DNA of 11,158 nt. Origin: an uncultured Gemmatimonadaceae bacterium. Its GTDB lineage: Bacteria; Gemmatimonadota; Gemmatimonadetes; Gemmatimonadales; Gemmatimonadaceae. A program made the translations under genes and the position numbers. Positions 1-6,641 of the stretch are shown here, piece by piece. Location of the stretch: NCBI GenBank assembly GCA_955652635.1, contig CATPBN010000109.1:1-11158 (forward strand). The letters are read 5' to 3'. Numbering within the stretch: position 1 is the first letter of the stretch; each line of letters opens with the position of its first letter. The notes beneath the pieces were generated by a model. That model was not told the origin of the DNA. It worked only from the letters and a program-made list of their open reading frames with translations, and made no database searches.

Positions 1-6
1 CCTTTC
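1..6 (-). promoter_or_regulatory. Possible ribosome binding site of the next gene beyond the left edge
   Basis: On the minus strand the last six bases of the window read GAAAGG, a Shine-Dalgarno-like purine stretch about 20 bases after the rpsA stop codon. It would suit a downstream gene starting just outside the window on the same strand. The start codon is not visible, so this is only a positional guess. Confidence 0.2.
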
Positions 7-19
7 ACCAGTTCAAGCC

Positions 20-38
20 GAGCCGATTACGCCGGCTC
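20..38 (-). other. Short inverted repeat over the rpsA stop codon
   Basis: GAGCCG at 20-25 and CGGCTC at 33-38 form a 6-bp stem with a 7-base loop that contains the rpsA TAA stop (29-27). No U-run follows on the minus strand, so it does not qualify as a canonical intrinsic terminator. It may be chance in GC-rich DNA, or a weak 3'-end stabilising hairpin. Confidence 0.25.
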
Positions 39-1847
39 TTCTATGAAAGAGTCAGGCGGCGTCGGAATCGGATCCGACAGGTTGTAATCGTCCGTCTCCA
101 TCGGGATGACCTTGGACGGCGTCTCCGGACGTGGCGGTTGATCCGCTGGGATCCCGGTCACGGCCAGTACGATGCGCCGATGGATCGGATCGACCTCGAG
201 AACTCTGAGATCGAGATTCATCGTCTCGTAGACGATGTCCGCGGGACTGTTCACCGGCTGACCGAAGTTGAGCTGGCTCACAGGAACGAAGCCTTCGATG
301 TCGTTGCCGATGTCGACCACGACGCCTTTGTCCATCAATCTCACGACTTTGCCTTTCAGCTCGGTGCCGACTGGATAGGTCTCACCGATCCTGAGCCACG
401 GATCTTCGGTCGCCTGTTTCAGGCCGAGCGAGATACGCTTGTTTTCGGCGTCAACGTTCAGGATGACCACATCGACGCTGTCTCCCTTCTTCACGACCTC
501 CGAAGGATGCTGCACACGCTTGGTCCAGGACATGTCAGATATGTGAATGAGTCCGTCGATGCCAGGCTCGATCTCGACGAAGGCGCCGAAGCTCGTGAGG
601 TTCCGAACCTTGCCATTGAGACGCGTGCCAACCGGATACTTCTCCGGCAGCATCATCCATGGATCCTGCTCTGTCTGCTTCATGCCGAGGGAGATCTTTT
701 CCTCGTTCGGATCGACCTTGAGCACGACCGCTTCGATCGCTTCACCGATCGAAACCAATTTCGACGGGTGACGCACGTTGCGCGTCCAGCTCATCTCGCT
801 GATGTGAACGAGTCCTTCGATACCCGGCTCGAGCTCGATGAAGGCGCCGTAGTTGGTGATCGAAACCACTTTTCCACTGACGCGGGTGCCGACCGGATAC
901 TTCTCGGCGACATCCTTCCATGGATAGCTCTGGAGCTGCTTGAGTCCGAGCGAGATGCGCTCGCGATCCCAATCGATGTCGAGAACCTTGACCTCGAGCT
1001 CCTGACCGATGTGCACCATTTCCGACGGATGTTGAATGCGTCCGTAGGACATATCAGTGATGTGGAGCAGTCCGTCCACTCCGCCGAGGTCGATGAACGC
1101 GCCGAAATCGGTGATGTTCTTGACCACGCCTTTGCGGACCTGATCCTTCTGCAGCTCCTTCATCAGCTTCTCGCGCTTGCCCGCCCTCTCCTGCTCGAGT
1201 ATCACGCGACGAGAGACGACGATGTTGCGCCGACGCTTGTTGAGCTTGATGATCTTGAAGTCGAACGTCTGACCGAGCAGCTCGTCAACGTTCGGAACGC
1301 GACGGAGCGCGATCTGCGAGCCGGGGAGGAACGCGTCGACTCCCATGAGATCGACGACCACGCCGCCCTTGATCTTCTTGATCAACGAGCCGCGCACGGG
1401 TTCATCGTTTTCGTAAGCGACGCGGATGCGCTCCCATACGCGCATGAAGTCCGCTTTCTTCTTCGAGAGGACGACGGATCCTTCCTGGTCCTCCAGATGC
1501 TCGAGGAGAACTTCGACTTCGTCGCCCGGCTTGAGGTCCGGAAGATCCTTGAACTCTTCGAGCGGAATCGTCCCTTCGGATTTGAACCCGATGTCGAGGA
1601 CGACCATGTTGTCACGGATATCGAGCACACGGGACTTGACGATCTCGCCTTCCTCGATGGAAGCCATCGTCCCGTTGTACATCTCCATCATTGTCTCGAG
1701 CTCGTCCTGGGAGTAATCGTCCTCGTCGTAGAGCTCGGGTCTCAGGTTGGCAAGCGGACGCAGCTGCGCCTTCTGCAGGTCGCGCTTCTCGCGCGCTGTA
1801 AGCGTCGTGCCGGTAGTGGTTTGTGTTTCGTTGGGCGAGTCTATCAT
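27..1847 (-). CDS. rpsA: 30S ribosomal protein S1, six S1 domains
   Basis: S1 is the RNA-binding protein of the small ribosomal subunit that helps recruit and unfold mRNA at initiation. The 606-residue product has six S1/OB-fold repeats at roughly residues 66-130, 149-215, 236-304, 320-390, 407-477 and 494-565. Domains 3 to 5 carry the clear signature (FGAFIDLGGVDGLLHITDMS, YGAFIELEPGIEGLVHISEMS, FGAFVEIEPGIDGLIHISDMS). Domains 1 and 2 are the divergent, ribosome-docking type. A polar N-terminus (1-60) and a Pro/acidic tail (about 568-606) flank the repeats. The length is slightly above the 557 residues of E. coli S1. The ATG at 1847 is the only sensible start, yet no Shine-Dalgarno sequence stands within 15 bases of it; weak SDs are known for rpsA genes, which can autoregulate. 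It has its own promoter upstream and follows cmk and a small gene. Confidence 0.98.
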   Translation of the reverse strand: MIDSPNETQTTTGTTLTAREKRDLQKAQLRPLANLRPELYDEDDYSQDELETMMEMYNGTMASIEEGEIVKSRVLDIRDNMVVLDIGFKSEGTIPLEEFKDLPDLKPGDEVEVLLEHLEDQEGSVVLSKKKADFMRVWERIRVAYENDEPVRGSLIKKIKGGVVVDLMGVDAFLPGSQIALRRVPNVDELLGQTFDFKIIKLNKRRRNIVVSRRVILEQERAGKREKLMKELQKDQVRKGVVKNITDFGAFIDLGGVDGLLHITDMSYGRIQHPSEMVHIGQELEVKVLDIDWDRERISLGLKQLQSYPWKDVAEKYPVGTRVSGKVVSITNYGAFIELEPGIEGLVHISEMSWTRNVRHPSKLVSIGEAIEAVVLKVDPNEEKISLGMKQTEQDPWMMLPEKYPVGTRLNGKVRNLTSFGAFVEIEPGIDGLIHISDMSWTKRVQHPSEVVKKGDSVDVVILNVDAENKRISLGLKQATEDPWLRIGETYPVGTELKGKVVRLMDKGVVVDIGNDIEGFVPVSQLNFGQPVNSPADIVYETMNLDLRVLEVDPIHRRIVLAVTGIPADQPPRPETPSKVIPMETDDYNLSDPIPTPPDSFIEEPA

Positions 1848-1855
1848 GTTGCTGG

Positions 1856-1890
1856 TTAAAGGGTTGAGTGCGTTCGAATCAAGCCTTTAA
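1856..1890 (-). promoter_or_regulatory. 35-base imperfect dyad in the rpsA leader
   Basis: Arms TTAAAGG (1856-1862) and CCTTTAA (1884-1890) pair over 7 bp. After a one-base mismatch on each side, TTGA (1864-1867) and TCAA (1879-1882) pair over 4 more, around an 11-base loop. The right arm abuts and shares one base with the -10 hexamer, so the dyad spans about -7 to +28 of the predicted transcript. It could be a DNA operator, or an RNA hairpin in read-through transcripts from the upstream operon. No U-run follows, so it is not a canonical terminator. Confidence 0.5.
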
Positions 1891-1918
1891 GTATAGACTC
1901 TCTCGGCGTGTGGGTCAA
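1890..1918 (-). promoter_or_regulatory. Sigma-70-type promoter for rpsA
   Basis: On the minus strand a -35 hexamer TTGACC (1918-1913) is followed by a 17-base spacer and a -10 hexamer TATACT (1895-1890). Each matches consensus at five of six positions with ideal spacing. Transcription would start near 1883, giving a leader of about 36 bases before the rpsA ATG. The site lies entirely in the 92-base gap between the small hypothetical gene and rpsA, so rpsA can be expressed independently of the biosynthetic genes upstream. Confidence 0.8.
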
Positions 1919-1939
1919 CTTCGCCCGATTGCTACGCTG

Positions 1940-2155
1940 CTATTTTAGGCCTCGCGCCAGCAGCAGAATCAATTCTTCGTCGGTCAACCCTTCGAGCGCG
2001 CCGAGCGGGAGATCCATGGCGACCTCGGTCCCATCGTCGCACTTGAACGCGACGGTAACGCTCGCGGCCTTCTGCCTTCGGTCGGGGAGACCACCCGGCC
2101 GCGCGGCTTCGAACGCGCTCCAGTCAAGACCTGCCCGATCGGTGAATCTACGCAT
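1940..2155 (-). CDS. Small hypothetical protein between cmk and rpsA (71 aa)
   Basis: I do not recognise this family. The 71-residue product begins MRRFTDRAGLDWSAFEAARP, has a basic middle, then a beta-like stretch (VTVAFKCDDGTEVAMDLP) and an acidic-to-hydrophobic C-terminal helix (LTDEELILLLARGLK). It has no signal peptide or membrane span. The ATG at 2155 is chosen over an in-frame ATG at 2206 because a near-perfect Shine-Dalgarno sequence (GGAGGT, 2170-2165) sits 9 bases upstream. That is the strongest ribosome binding site in the window and good evidence that the short frame is translated. It starts 60 bases after cmk and ends 92 bases before rpsA, on the same strand. Being lodged between two conserved neighbours suggests a lineage-specific cytoplasmic accessory protein, but no function can be assigned. 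Confidence 0.75.
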   Translation of the reverse strand: MRRFTDRAGLDWSAFEAARPGGLPDRRQKAASVTVAFKCDDGTEVAMDLPLGALEGLTDEELILLLARGLK

Positions 2156-2164
2156 CAGCGAACG

Positions 2165-2170
2165 ACCTCC
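2165..2170 (-). promoter_or_regulatory. Strong Shine-Dalgarno sequence of the 71-aa gene
   Basis: GGAGGT on the minus strand, preceded by five further G residues and followed by a 9-base spacer to the ATG at 2155. It decides the start of the small gene: the alternative upstream ATG at 2206 would place this sequence inside the coding region. Confidence 0.75.
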
Positions 2171-2215
2171 CCCCCAGAACCGTGGACGTAGAATGGCAAA
2201 AAACACGCAACCCTG

Positions 2216-2881
2216 CTATTCGGAACGCTCTTTCGCGAGAGCCACGATCTGTGCGACCTGCTCATCTTGCGTCAGGGCCGTCGTGTCGATGGTGACTGCG
2301 TCCCGCGCCGCAACGGTCTGCTTCGCGTCGCGCGCGTCGCGCTCCTTTATACGTATAGTCTCGTCGTCCAGCAATTGTTCCGAGGTCGGGGTCCCGCGCT
2401 GACGCAGTCGTCGGAGCGCGCGCTCCCTGGAATCCGCGACCAGAAAAATCTTCAGATCCGCGTCGGGAAACACGACGGTGCCCATGTCGCGTCCGTCCAC
2501 CACCACGTTTCTCGAATTGGCTGTCTCCCGAACTTTTCCGTTCACCCATTGGCGAACCCGCGGCATCTGGGCGACGCGTGAGACGTGATGCGTGACGTCC
2601 GGTCCGCGAATCTCTTCCTCGATCGACCTTCCGTCGAGGACCGGATAGAAGGAAGTTCGCGCCGCGCGAAGCTCCACCGGCTTCGCGGCATCGAGCACAG
2701 TGTCCTCCGTCCAGCGGGACGGATCACGTTCACGGCGCAAGATCGCCGCGGACGCGGCTCGATATAGCGAGCCCGAGTCGACGTGAAGGAATCCGAGCTT
2801 GTCGGCCACCATCTGTGCGGTGGAAGATTTTCCGGATGCCGCCGGACCATCGATCGCGATGACGGACGTGCGACGCTTCAT
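2216..2881 (-). CDS. cmk: Cytidylate kinase (CMP/dCMP kinase)
   Basis: This enzyme transfers the gamma-phosphate of ATP to CMP or dCMP in the cytoplasm, feeding CTP/dCTP pools. The 221-residue length matches the bacterial Cmk family. Visible motifs are the P-loop GPAASGKS (12-19), DSGSLYR (35-41, the family's usual DTGxLYR region), the CMP-binding GRDMGTVVFPDA (130-141), and a lid segment rich in Arg/Asp (about 157-196, including RLRQRG and KERDARD). The ATG at 2881 overlaps the aroA stop in an ATGA tetramer, so translation is probably coupled to aroA. No strong Shine-Dalgarno is seen, as expected for a coupled gene. The aroA-cmk-rpsA order is a known bacterial arrangement and supports the call. 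Confidence 0.97.
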   Translation of the reverse strand: MKRRTSVIAIDGPAASGKSSTAQMVADKLGFLHVDSGSLYRAASAAILRRERDPSRWTEDTVLDAAKPVELRAARTSFYPVLDGRSIEEEIRGPDVTHHVSRVAQMPRVRQWVNGKVRETANSRNVVVDGRDMGTVVFPDADLKIFLVADSRERALRRLRQRGTPTSEQLLDDETIRIKERDARDAKQTVAARDAVTIDTTALTQDEQVAQIVALAKERSE

Positions 2882-4143
2882 GCAGCGACGCGCTTCAGGT
2901 CTTCCCAGAAACCCGGGTACGAGACGGCCACGACATCCGGATTCCTGATCTCGATTCGATTGCCGGACACGGCCGACAGGACGCCGAACGCCATTGCTAT
3001 GCGGTGATCGCCCTGCGGATCGACGATGCCCGAAAATTCACGTGCGCCGGGTCGGACACGCAATCCGTCGGGAAGTTCGTCCGCCTTCGCGCCAACCGCG
3101 CGCAAGTTCCGAACGACGACGCTGATGCGATCGCTTTCCTTTACTCTCAGCTCCGCCGCGCCAGTTATCTCCAGTTCTACTCCAGCTGCCGCCGCGACGC
3201 AGGCCAGCAACGGCAGCTCATCGATCAGCGACGGCACGTCGGCTGAAGTGATGCGCAGGTTCCCGAGAGGAGCGGGATGGACGGTGAGCGTGCCGGTTTC
3301 CTCACCTCCCTCAGTCGCGCGAGCAGTCACACGAATGTCGCCACCCATCCGTTTGATCGCGCTGATAAAGCCGATCCGCGTAGGGTTGAGGCAAACATCA
3401 TCGAGCTGGAGCTCGCCGCTCTCTGCCAGCGACGCGAGTGCTACGAAAAAAGCCGCCGATGACGGATCCGCTGGCACCGCCAGGTCCAGCGGAGTGAGTC
3501 TTCGTGCTGGGCGAAGGCAGACCTGGTTTCCGTCGTTCTCGACATCCACTCCCATGGAGCGGAGCATCCTCTCGGTGTGATCCCGCGATCGACTGCTTTC
3601 GGTTACCCGCACCTCGACCTCGGACACCAACCCGGCGAGAAGGATCGCGCTCTTCACCTGCGCACTCGCCGATTTCGTGTCCCAGTCGATGCTCCGGAGG
3701 TCAACGCCGTGAACCGTCATCGGCAGTCCGTCGCCGTGCTCGAAGTCGAACTGCGCGCCCATGTAAGTGAGCGGCTCGGCGACGCGCTTCATTGGACGGC
3801 GGCTCAAACTGGCGTCGCCCTCGAATCGCGCGGCGAACGGATGGCCTGCGACTAGACCAGCGAGAAGGCGGGTGGTTGTTCCGCTGTTTCCGCAGTCGAG
3901 AGCGAGCGTGGGCGGGCGCAACCCACGCAACCCCAACCCGCCGATCCGCATCTCGCTCGAGAGCTCAGGAATGTTGGCGCCCATGGTGCGGAGCGCACCA
4001 GCCGTAGAGCGGACGTCCTCGGAATCGAGAATGCCAGCCACGCGCGATTCTCCCTCCGCGAGACAGGCGAGAATGAGCGAGCGGTGCGATATCGACTTGT
4101 CGCCGGGCACCCGGACGGCGCCGGCAACTCTCAGCGGAGCCAA
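2878..4143 (-). CDS. aroA: 3-phosphoshikimate 1-carboxyvinyltransferase (EPSP synthase), TTG start
   Basis: The enzyme joins shikimate-3-phosphate and phosphoenolpyruvate to make EPSP, the sixth step of the shikimate pathway toward chorismate. The 421-residue product shows PGDKSISHR (13-21, catalytic Lys15), LDCGNSGTTTRLL (82-94), SLSRRPMKR (112-120), SLIDELPLLA (305-314, with the catalytic Asp308), RVKESDR (333-339) and DPQGDHRIAMA (375-385). The NSGTT form of the second motif resembles the Bacillus-type sequence rather than the GNAGTAMR of E. coli. The start appears to be TTG at 4143: an in-frame TGA lies 11 codons upstream, no ATG or GTG falls in between, and starting later would delete the PGDKS loop. 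The gene overlaps the end of dapD by 13 bases and its stop overlaps the cmk ATG. Confidence 0.96.
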   Translation of the reverse strand: MAPLRVAGAVRVPGDKSISHRSLILACLAEGESRVAGILDSEDVRSTAGALRTMGANIPELSSEMRIGGLGLRGLRPPTLALDCGNSGTTTRLLAGLVAGHPFAARFEGDASLSRRPMKRVAEPLTYMGAQFDFEHGDGLPMTVHGVDLRSIDWDTKSASAQVKSAILLAGLVSEVEVRVTESSRSRDHTERMLRSMGVDVENDGNQVCLRPARRLTPLDLAVPADPSSAAFFVALASLAESGELQLDDVCLNPTRIGFISAIKRMGGDIRVTARATEGGEETGTLTVHPAPLGNLRITSADVPSLIDELPLLACVAAAAGVELEITGAAELRVKESDRISVVVRNLRAVGAKADELPDGLRVRPGAREFSGIVDPQGDHRIAMAFGVLSAVSGNRIEIRNPDVVAVSYPGFWEDLKRVAA

Positions 4144-5003
4144 GATTCGAGCGCCGTCGCCGCGTCCGTTTTTTCATCGCGGTATTTCACGATGACCGGC
4201 GTCTGAAGCGAGATTCCCTCAGCCTGCGCCCATTTGCCCTTCGCCTGGCGGGCTCCCGGGACGACGACTGCATTCGCGGGAATCACCAGCACGCGTCCGC
4301 TCTCGGCGCGGTGCACGATTTCTCGTTCGAGGTCGTAGACGGGAGTCCCCCGGGTGAGAACCACGCCTGCGCCAATCACCGCTCCCTTTCTGACAACAGT
4401 GCCCTCGTAAATCCCGCAGTTCCCACCTACAACGACGTCGTCTTCGATGACAACGGGAGCAGCATTCACGGGCTCGAGAACGCCGCCGAGCTGCGCCGCC
4501 GCGCTCAAGTGGACGCGCTCTCCAACTTGTGCACACGATCCGACGAGCGCATGTGAGTCGATCATCGTTCCCGTACCGACATGCGCGCCGACGTTGACGT
4601 ACATCGGAGGCATGCACACCACGCCGGCTGCGACATACGCGCCGCGACGAATGCTCGATCCTCCGGGCACAATGCGAATTCCGTCAGCCGAGGTGAGTCG
4701 ACGGGGAGGATATGTGTCCTTGTCAAAGAAGGACAATCCAATGCGATCGTCGACGGAACGAATCGACATATCGACGATTCCACCGACACGGAAACCGAGC
4801 AGTATTCCCCGCTTTACCCAGGGAACGGCGCGCCACTCGCCGGTGCGGGCATCCTTTTCGGCGGCCCGCACGACTCCCGCCTCGAGCGCAACAAGTAGTT
4901 CTTCGACTACCTCGCGCGCATCCTTCGGAAGCGGTGACTCGGCAGGAGTCGCTGCAAGCGCCTCAACGCGCTTCTCGACATCGCCAACGTCAGAGCTGCT
5001 CAC
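4131..5003 (-). CDS. dapD: 2,3,4,5-tetrahydropyridine-2,6-dicarboxylate N-succinyltransferase
   Basis: DapD transfers succinate from succinyl-CoA to tetrahydrodipicolinate, committing the cell to the succinylase branch of meso-diaminopimelate and lysine synthesis. The 290-residue product has a helical N-terminal domain, then a left-handed beta-helix of hexapeptide repeats (about 112-215) with the family signature around PMYVNVGAHVGTGTMIDSHA (133-152) and VGSCAQVG (154-161). Candidate catalytic acids are Asp149 and Glu200 (in GIYEG), by analogy with E. coli DapD. The frame stays open upstream to an ATG at 5168, but those 55 residues are low-complexity Gly/Arg sequence inside dapA. I choose GTG at 5003: it overlaps the dapA TGA as GTGA, has GGGAG 10 bases upstream, and gives a length near the usual 274 or so. 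The C-terminus overlaps aroA. Confidence 0.95.
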   Translation of the reverse strand: MSSSDVGDVEKRVEALAATPAESPLPKDAREVVEELLVALEAGVVRAAEKDARTGEWRAVPWVKRGILLGFRVGGIVDMSIRSVDDRIGLSFFDKDTYPPRRLTSADGIRIVPGGSSIRRGAYVAAGVVCMPPMYVNVGAHVGTGTMIDSHALVGSCAQVGERVHLSAAAQLGGVLEPVNAAPVVIEDDVVVGGNCGIYEGTVVRKGAVIGAGVVLTRGTPVYDLEREIVHRAESGRVLVIPANAVVVPGARQAKGKWAQAEGISLQTPVIVKYRDEKTDAATALESWLR

Positions 5004-5893
5004 GCAGTGAGCGCTCCCACCGAGACGAGCGCGGCGCGCACGGTCGGCTCGAACTTCTCCGCCAAAGGCACGAGCGGCAAGCGCACCACATTTGCCATTT
5101 TGCCCATCATCGCCAGCGCCGCCTTCGCCGGAATTGGATTCGACTCGACGAAAGCCGCCGCCGTCCACTCAGCGAGGCGATGATAGACGGCTCGCGCGGC
5201 GGCGAAATCGCCAGCCGCGCAAAGGACAGTGAGCTGCGCGACGAGCGCCGGCGCAGCGTTGGAGGTTACGGATATCACTCCGTCGCCACCATCCGCCATC
5301 ACTTGAAGTGTGAGAGGGTCGTCGCCAGAGAGAACAGAGAAGCGGGCCGGACGATGGCGAATGATCTCACCGATTTGCGCGATGTTCCCCGAGGCCTCTT
5401 TCACCGCGACGATGTTCTCGTGCTCGGCCAGCTCCAGCGTCGTCGCAGCCTCTATGTTGCTTGCCGTGCGACCGGGCACGTTGTAAACGACAACCGGTAT
5501 CTGCACCGCGTCCGCGATCGCCCGAAAATGCGCGACGATTCCCCGCTGCGGGGGTTTGTTGTACATGGGCGACGCGTGCAGAAGGTGCGTCGCTCCGACG
5601 GCAGCCATCTCAAGGGAGAGCGCGATCGCTTTCCTGGTGTCGTTGGATGCGGCGCCGGCGACAACGGGCACTCGTCCAGCGACCTGCTCCACGGTGATCT
5701 CGACGACCCGCCGGTGTTCGGCGGTCGTCATGGTAGCCGCCTCGCCGGTCGAGCCGCAAGGAACGAGGAAGTGGACGCCACTCGCAATTTGCCAGTCGAC
5801 GAACGCACGCAGGGAGCGCTCATCGATCTCCCCCGATTTCGTGAAGGGCGTGACGAGCGCGGTTCCACAACCTGCCAACCGCTGCGATCTCAT
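5000..5893 (-). CDS. dapA: 4-hydroxy-tetrahydrodipicolinate synthase
   Basis: DapA condenses pyruvate with aspartate semialdehyde at the lysine branch point. The 297-residue TIM-barrel protein carries the whole catalytic set: GSTGE (47-51), the neighbour-subunit Tyr in SPMYNKP (Tyr111), YNVPGRT (137-143, Tyr137 and Arg142), and the Schiff-base lysine in VKEASGN (Lys165). The N-terminal GCGTALVTPF is the usual family beginning, which supports the ATG at 5893. It lies 40 bases after dapB, the only real gap inside the dap block, and its stop overlaps the dapD GTG. No Shine-Dalgarno is visible before the ATG; instead TACATT sits exactly 6 bases upstream, so an internal, possibly leaderless start is conceivable. 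Confidence 0.97.
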   Translation of the reverse strand: MRSQRLAGCGTALVTPFTKSGEIDERSLRAFVDWQIASGVHFLVPCGSTGEAATMTTAEHRRVVEITVEQVAGRVPVVAGAASNDTRKAIALSLEMAAVGATHLLHASPMYNKPPQRGIVAHFRAIADAVQIPVVVYNVPGRTASNIEAATTLELAEHENIVAVKEASGNIAQIGEIIRHRPARFSVLSGDDPLTLQVMADGGDGVISVTSNAAPALVAQLTVLCAAGDFAAARAVYHRLAEWTAAAFVESNPIPAKAALAMMGKMANVVRLPLVPLAEKFEPTVRAALVSVGALTA

Positions 5894-5899
5894 TTCTTA

Positions 5900-5931
5900 A
5901 ATGTACGCGGCACTCGCCGAGAAGAGCGAGT
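5900..5931 (-). promoter_or_regulatory. Possible internal promoter element and dyad before dapA
   Basis: In the 40-base dapB-dapA gap, ACTCGC (5912-5917) and GCGAGT (5926-5931) form a 6-bp inverted repeat with an 8-base spacer. On the minus strand TACATT (5905-5900), four of six matches to a -10 box, sits 6 bases before the dapA ATG. No good -35 hexamer is seen at 16-18 bases; the dyad occupies that place. It may be a regulated internal promoter or a chance arrangement. Confidence 0.25.
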
Positions 5932-5933
5932 TC

Positions 5934-6641
5934 TTACTGACCCCGCTGGAGATTCAACACGTCGCGCATGGTGAACACACCTTGCTTGCCAACCAACCAG
6001 TCCGCGGCCGCAAGCGCGCCTTCGGCGAACACGCGGCGGTCTCGCGCAACGTGGGTAATCGAGAGCTGCTCGTACAAGCCATCAAAGATCAGCTCGTGCG
6101 TTCCTGGGACCGATCCCGTCCGAACGCTCGTGGTGGGAATCGCTCGCTCGAGCCCCTCGCCCGCCGCCTGGGCCATCGCAACAGCGGTGCCCGAAGGCGC
6201 GTCTTTCTTTTTCGCATGGTGCGTTTCCACGATGTGCGCGTCGAACTCCTCCAGCGGCCGCATCAACGTCCCGGCGCGGCGAGCGAGCTCGATCAGCACA
6301 TTCACTCCCAGCGAGAAATTCGGTGACCACAGGAGCGCCGTTCCGGCTTCGTTGGCGACCTGAGTTACGGCCGGGAGCTGCTCGTACCATCCAGTTGTAC
6401 CAGCCACCACCGGGACACCGGCCCGCAAAGCCGCGGTAATATTTGCGACCGCTGCTTTCGGCTCTGTGAATTCAAGAGCGACATCGGCGTCGCCGAGCGC
6501 GCTCTTGGTGATTCCTTTTCCGCCCGCGCTCTCACGTTCGCCGATCAGGGCAGCGACTTTCCAACCCTTCGCTTGCGCGAGCTCCCGTATTGCCTGGCCC
6601 ATCTTGCCATCGCCGATGATCGCTACGCTGCGCTGGCTCAT
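5934..6641 (-). CDS. dapB: 4-hydroxy-tetrahydrodipicolinate reductase
   Basis: DapB reduces the DapA product to tetrahydrodipicolinate using NAD(P)H. The 235-residue protein has a Rossmann N-terminus with the glycine motif GDGKMG (10-15), GTTGW (81-85), and the family signature HHAKKKDAPSGTA (141-153) that supplies the catalytic His and substrate-binding Lys residues. It is somewhat shorter than the roughly 270 residues of E. coli DapB, with less sequence between the glycine motif and GTTGW; no motif is missing. The ATG at 6641 overlaps the lysC TGA as ATGA. A usable Shine-Dalgarno (AAAGG, 7 bases upstream) lies inside lysC. It provides the substrate for DapD, encoded two genes downstream. 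Confidence 0.96.
   Translation of the reverse strand: MSQRSVAIIGDGKMGQAIRELAQAKGWKVAALIGERESAGGKGITKSALGDADVALEFTEPKAAVANITAALRAGVPVVAGTTGWYEQLPAVTQVANEAGTALLWSPNFSLGVNVLIELARRAGTLMRPLEEFDAHIVETHHAKKKDAPSGTAVAMAQAAGEGLERAIPTTSVRTGSVPGTHELIFDGLYEQLSITHVARDRRVFAEGALAAADWLVGKQGVFTMRDVLNLQRGQ

Noticed and set aside
20..38. Intrinsic terminator after rpsA
   Set aside because: The 6-bp stem covers the stop codon and no U-run follows; an SD-like GAAAGG shortly after suggests that another gene continues.
138..1859. Open frame of 573 codons on the plus strand, fully antisense to rpsA
   Set aside because: GC-rich codon use on the opposite strand often leaves such frames open. Its translation is low-information (Leu/Asp/Arg/Val-rich) and the minus strand encodes an unmistakable S1 protein. 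The same applies to long plus-strand frames at 4712-5974 and 7969-9072.
2156..2206. Longer start (ATG 2206) for the small gene between cmk and rpsA
   Set aside because: It would bury the near-perfect GGAGGT inside the coding region and has no ribosome site of its own.
5004..5168. N-terminal extension of dapD to an ATG at 5168
   Set aside because: The extra 55 residues are Gly/Arg/Ala-rich and lie in another frame of dapA. The GTG at 5003 has a GTGA overlap, a Shine-Dalgarno and the right family length.
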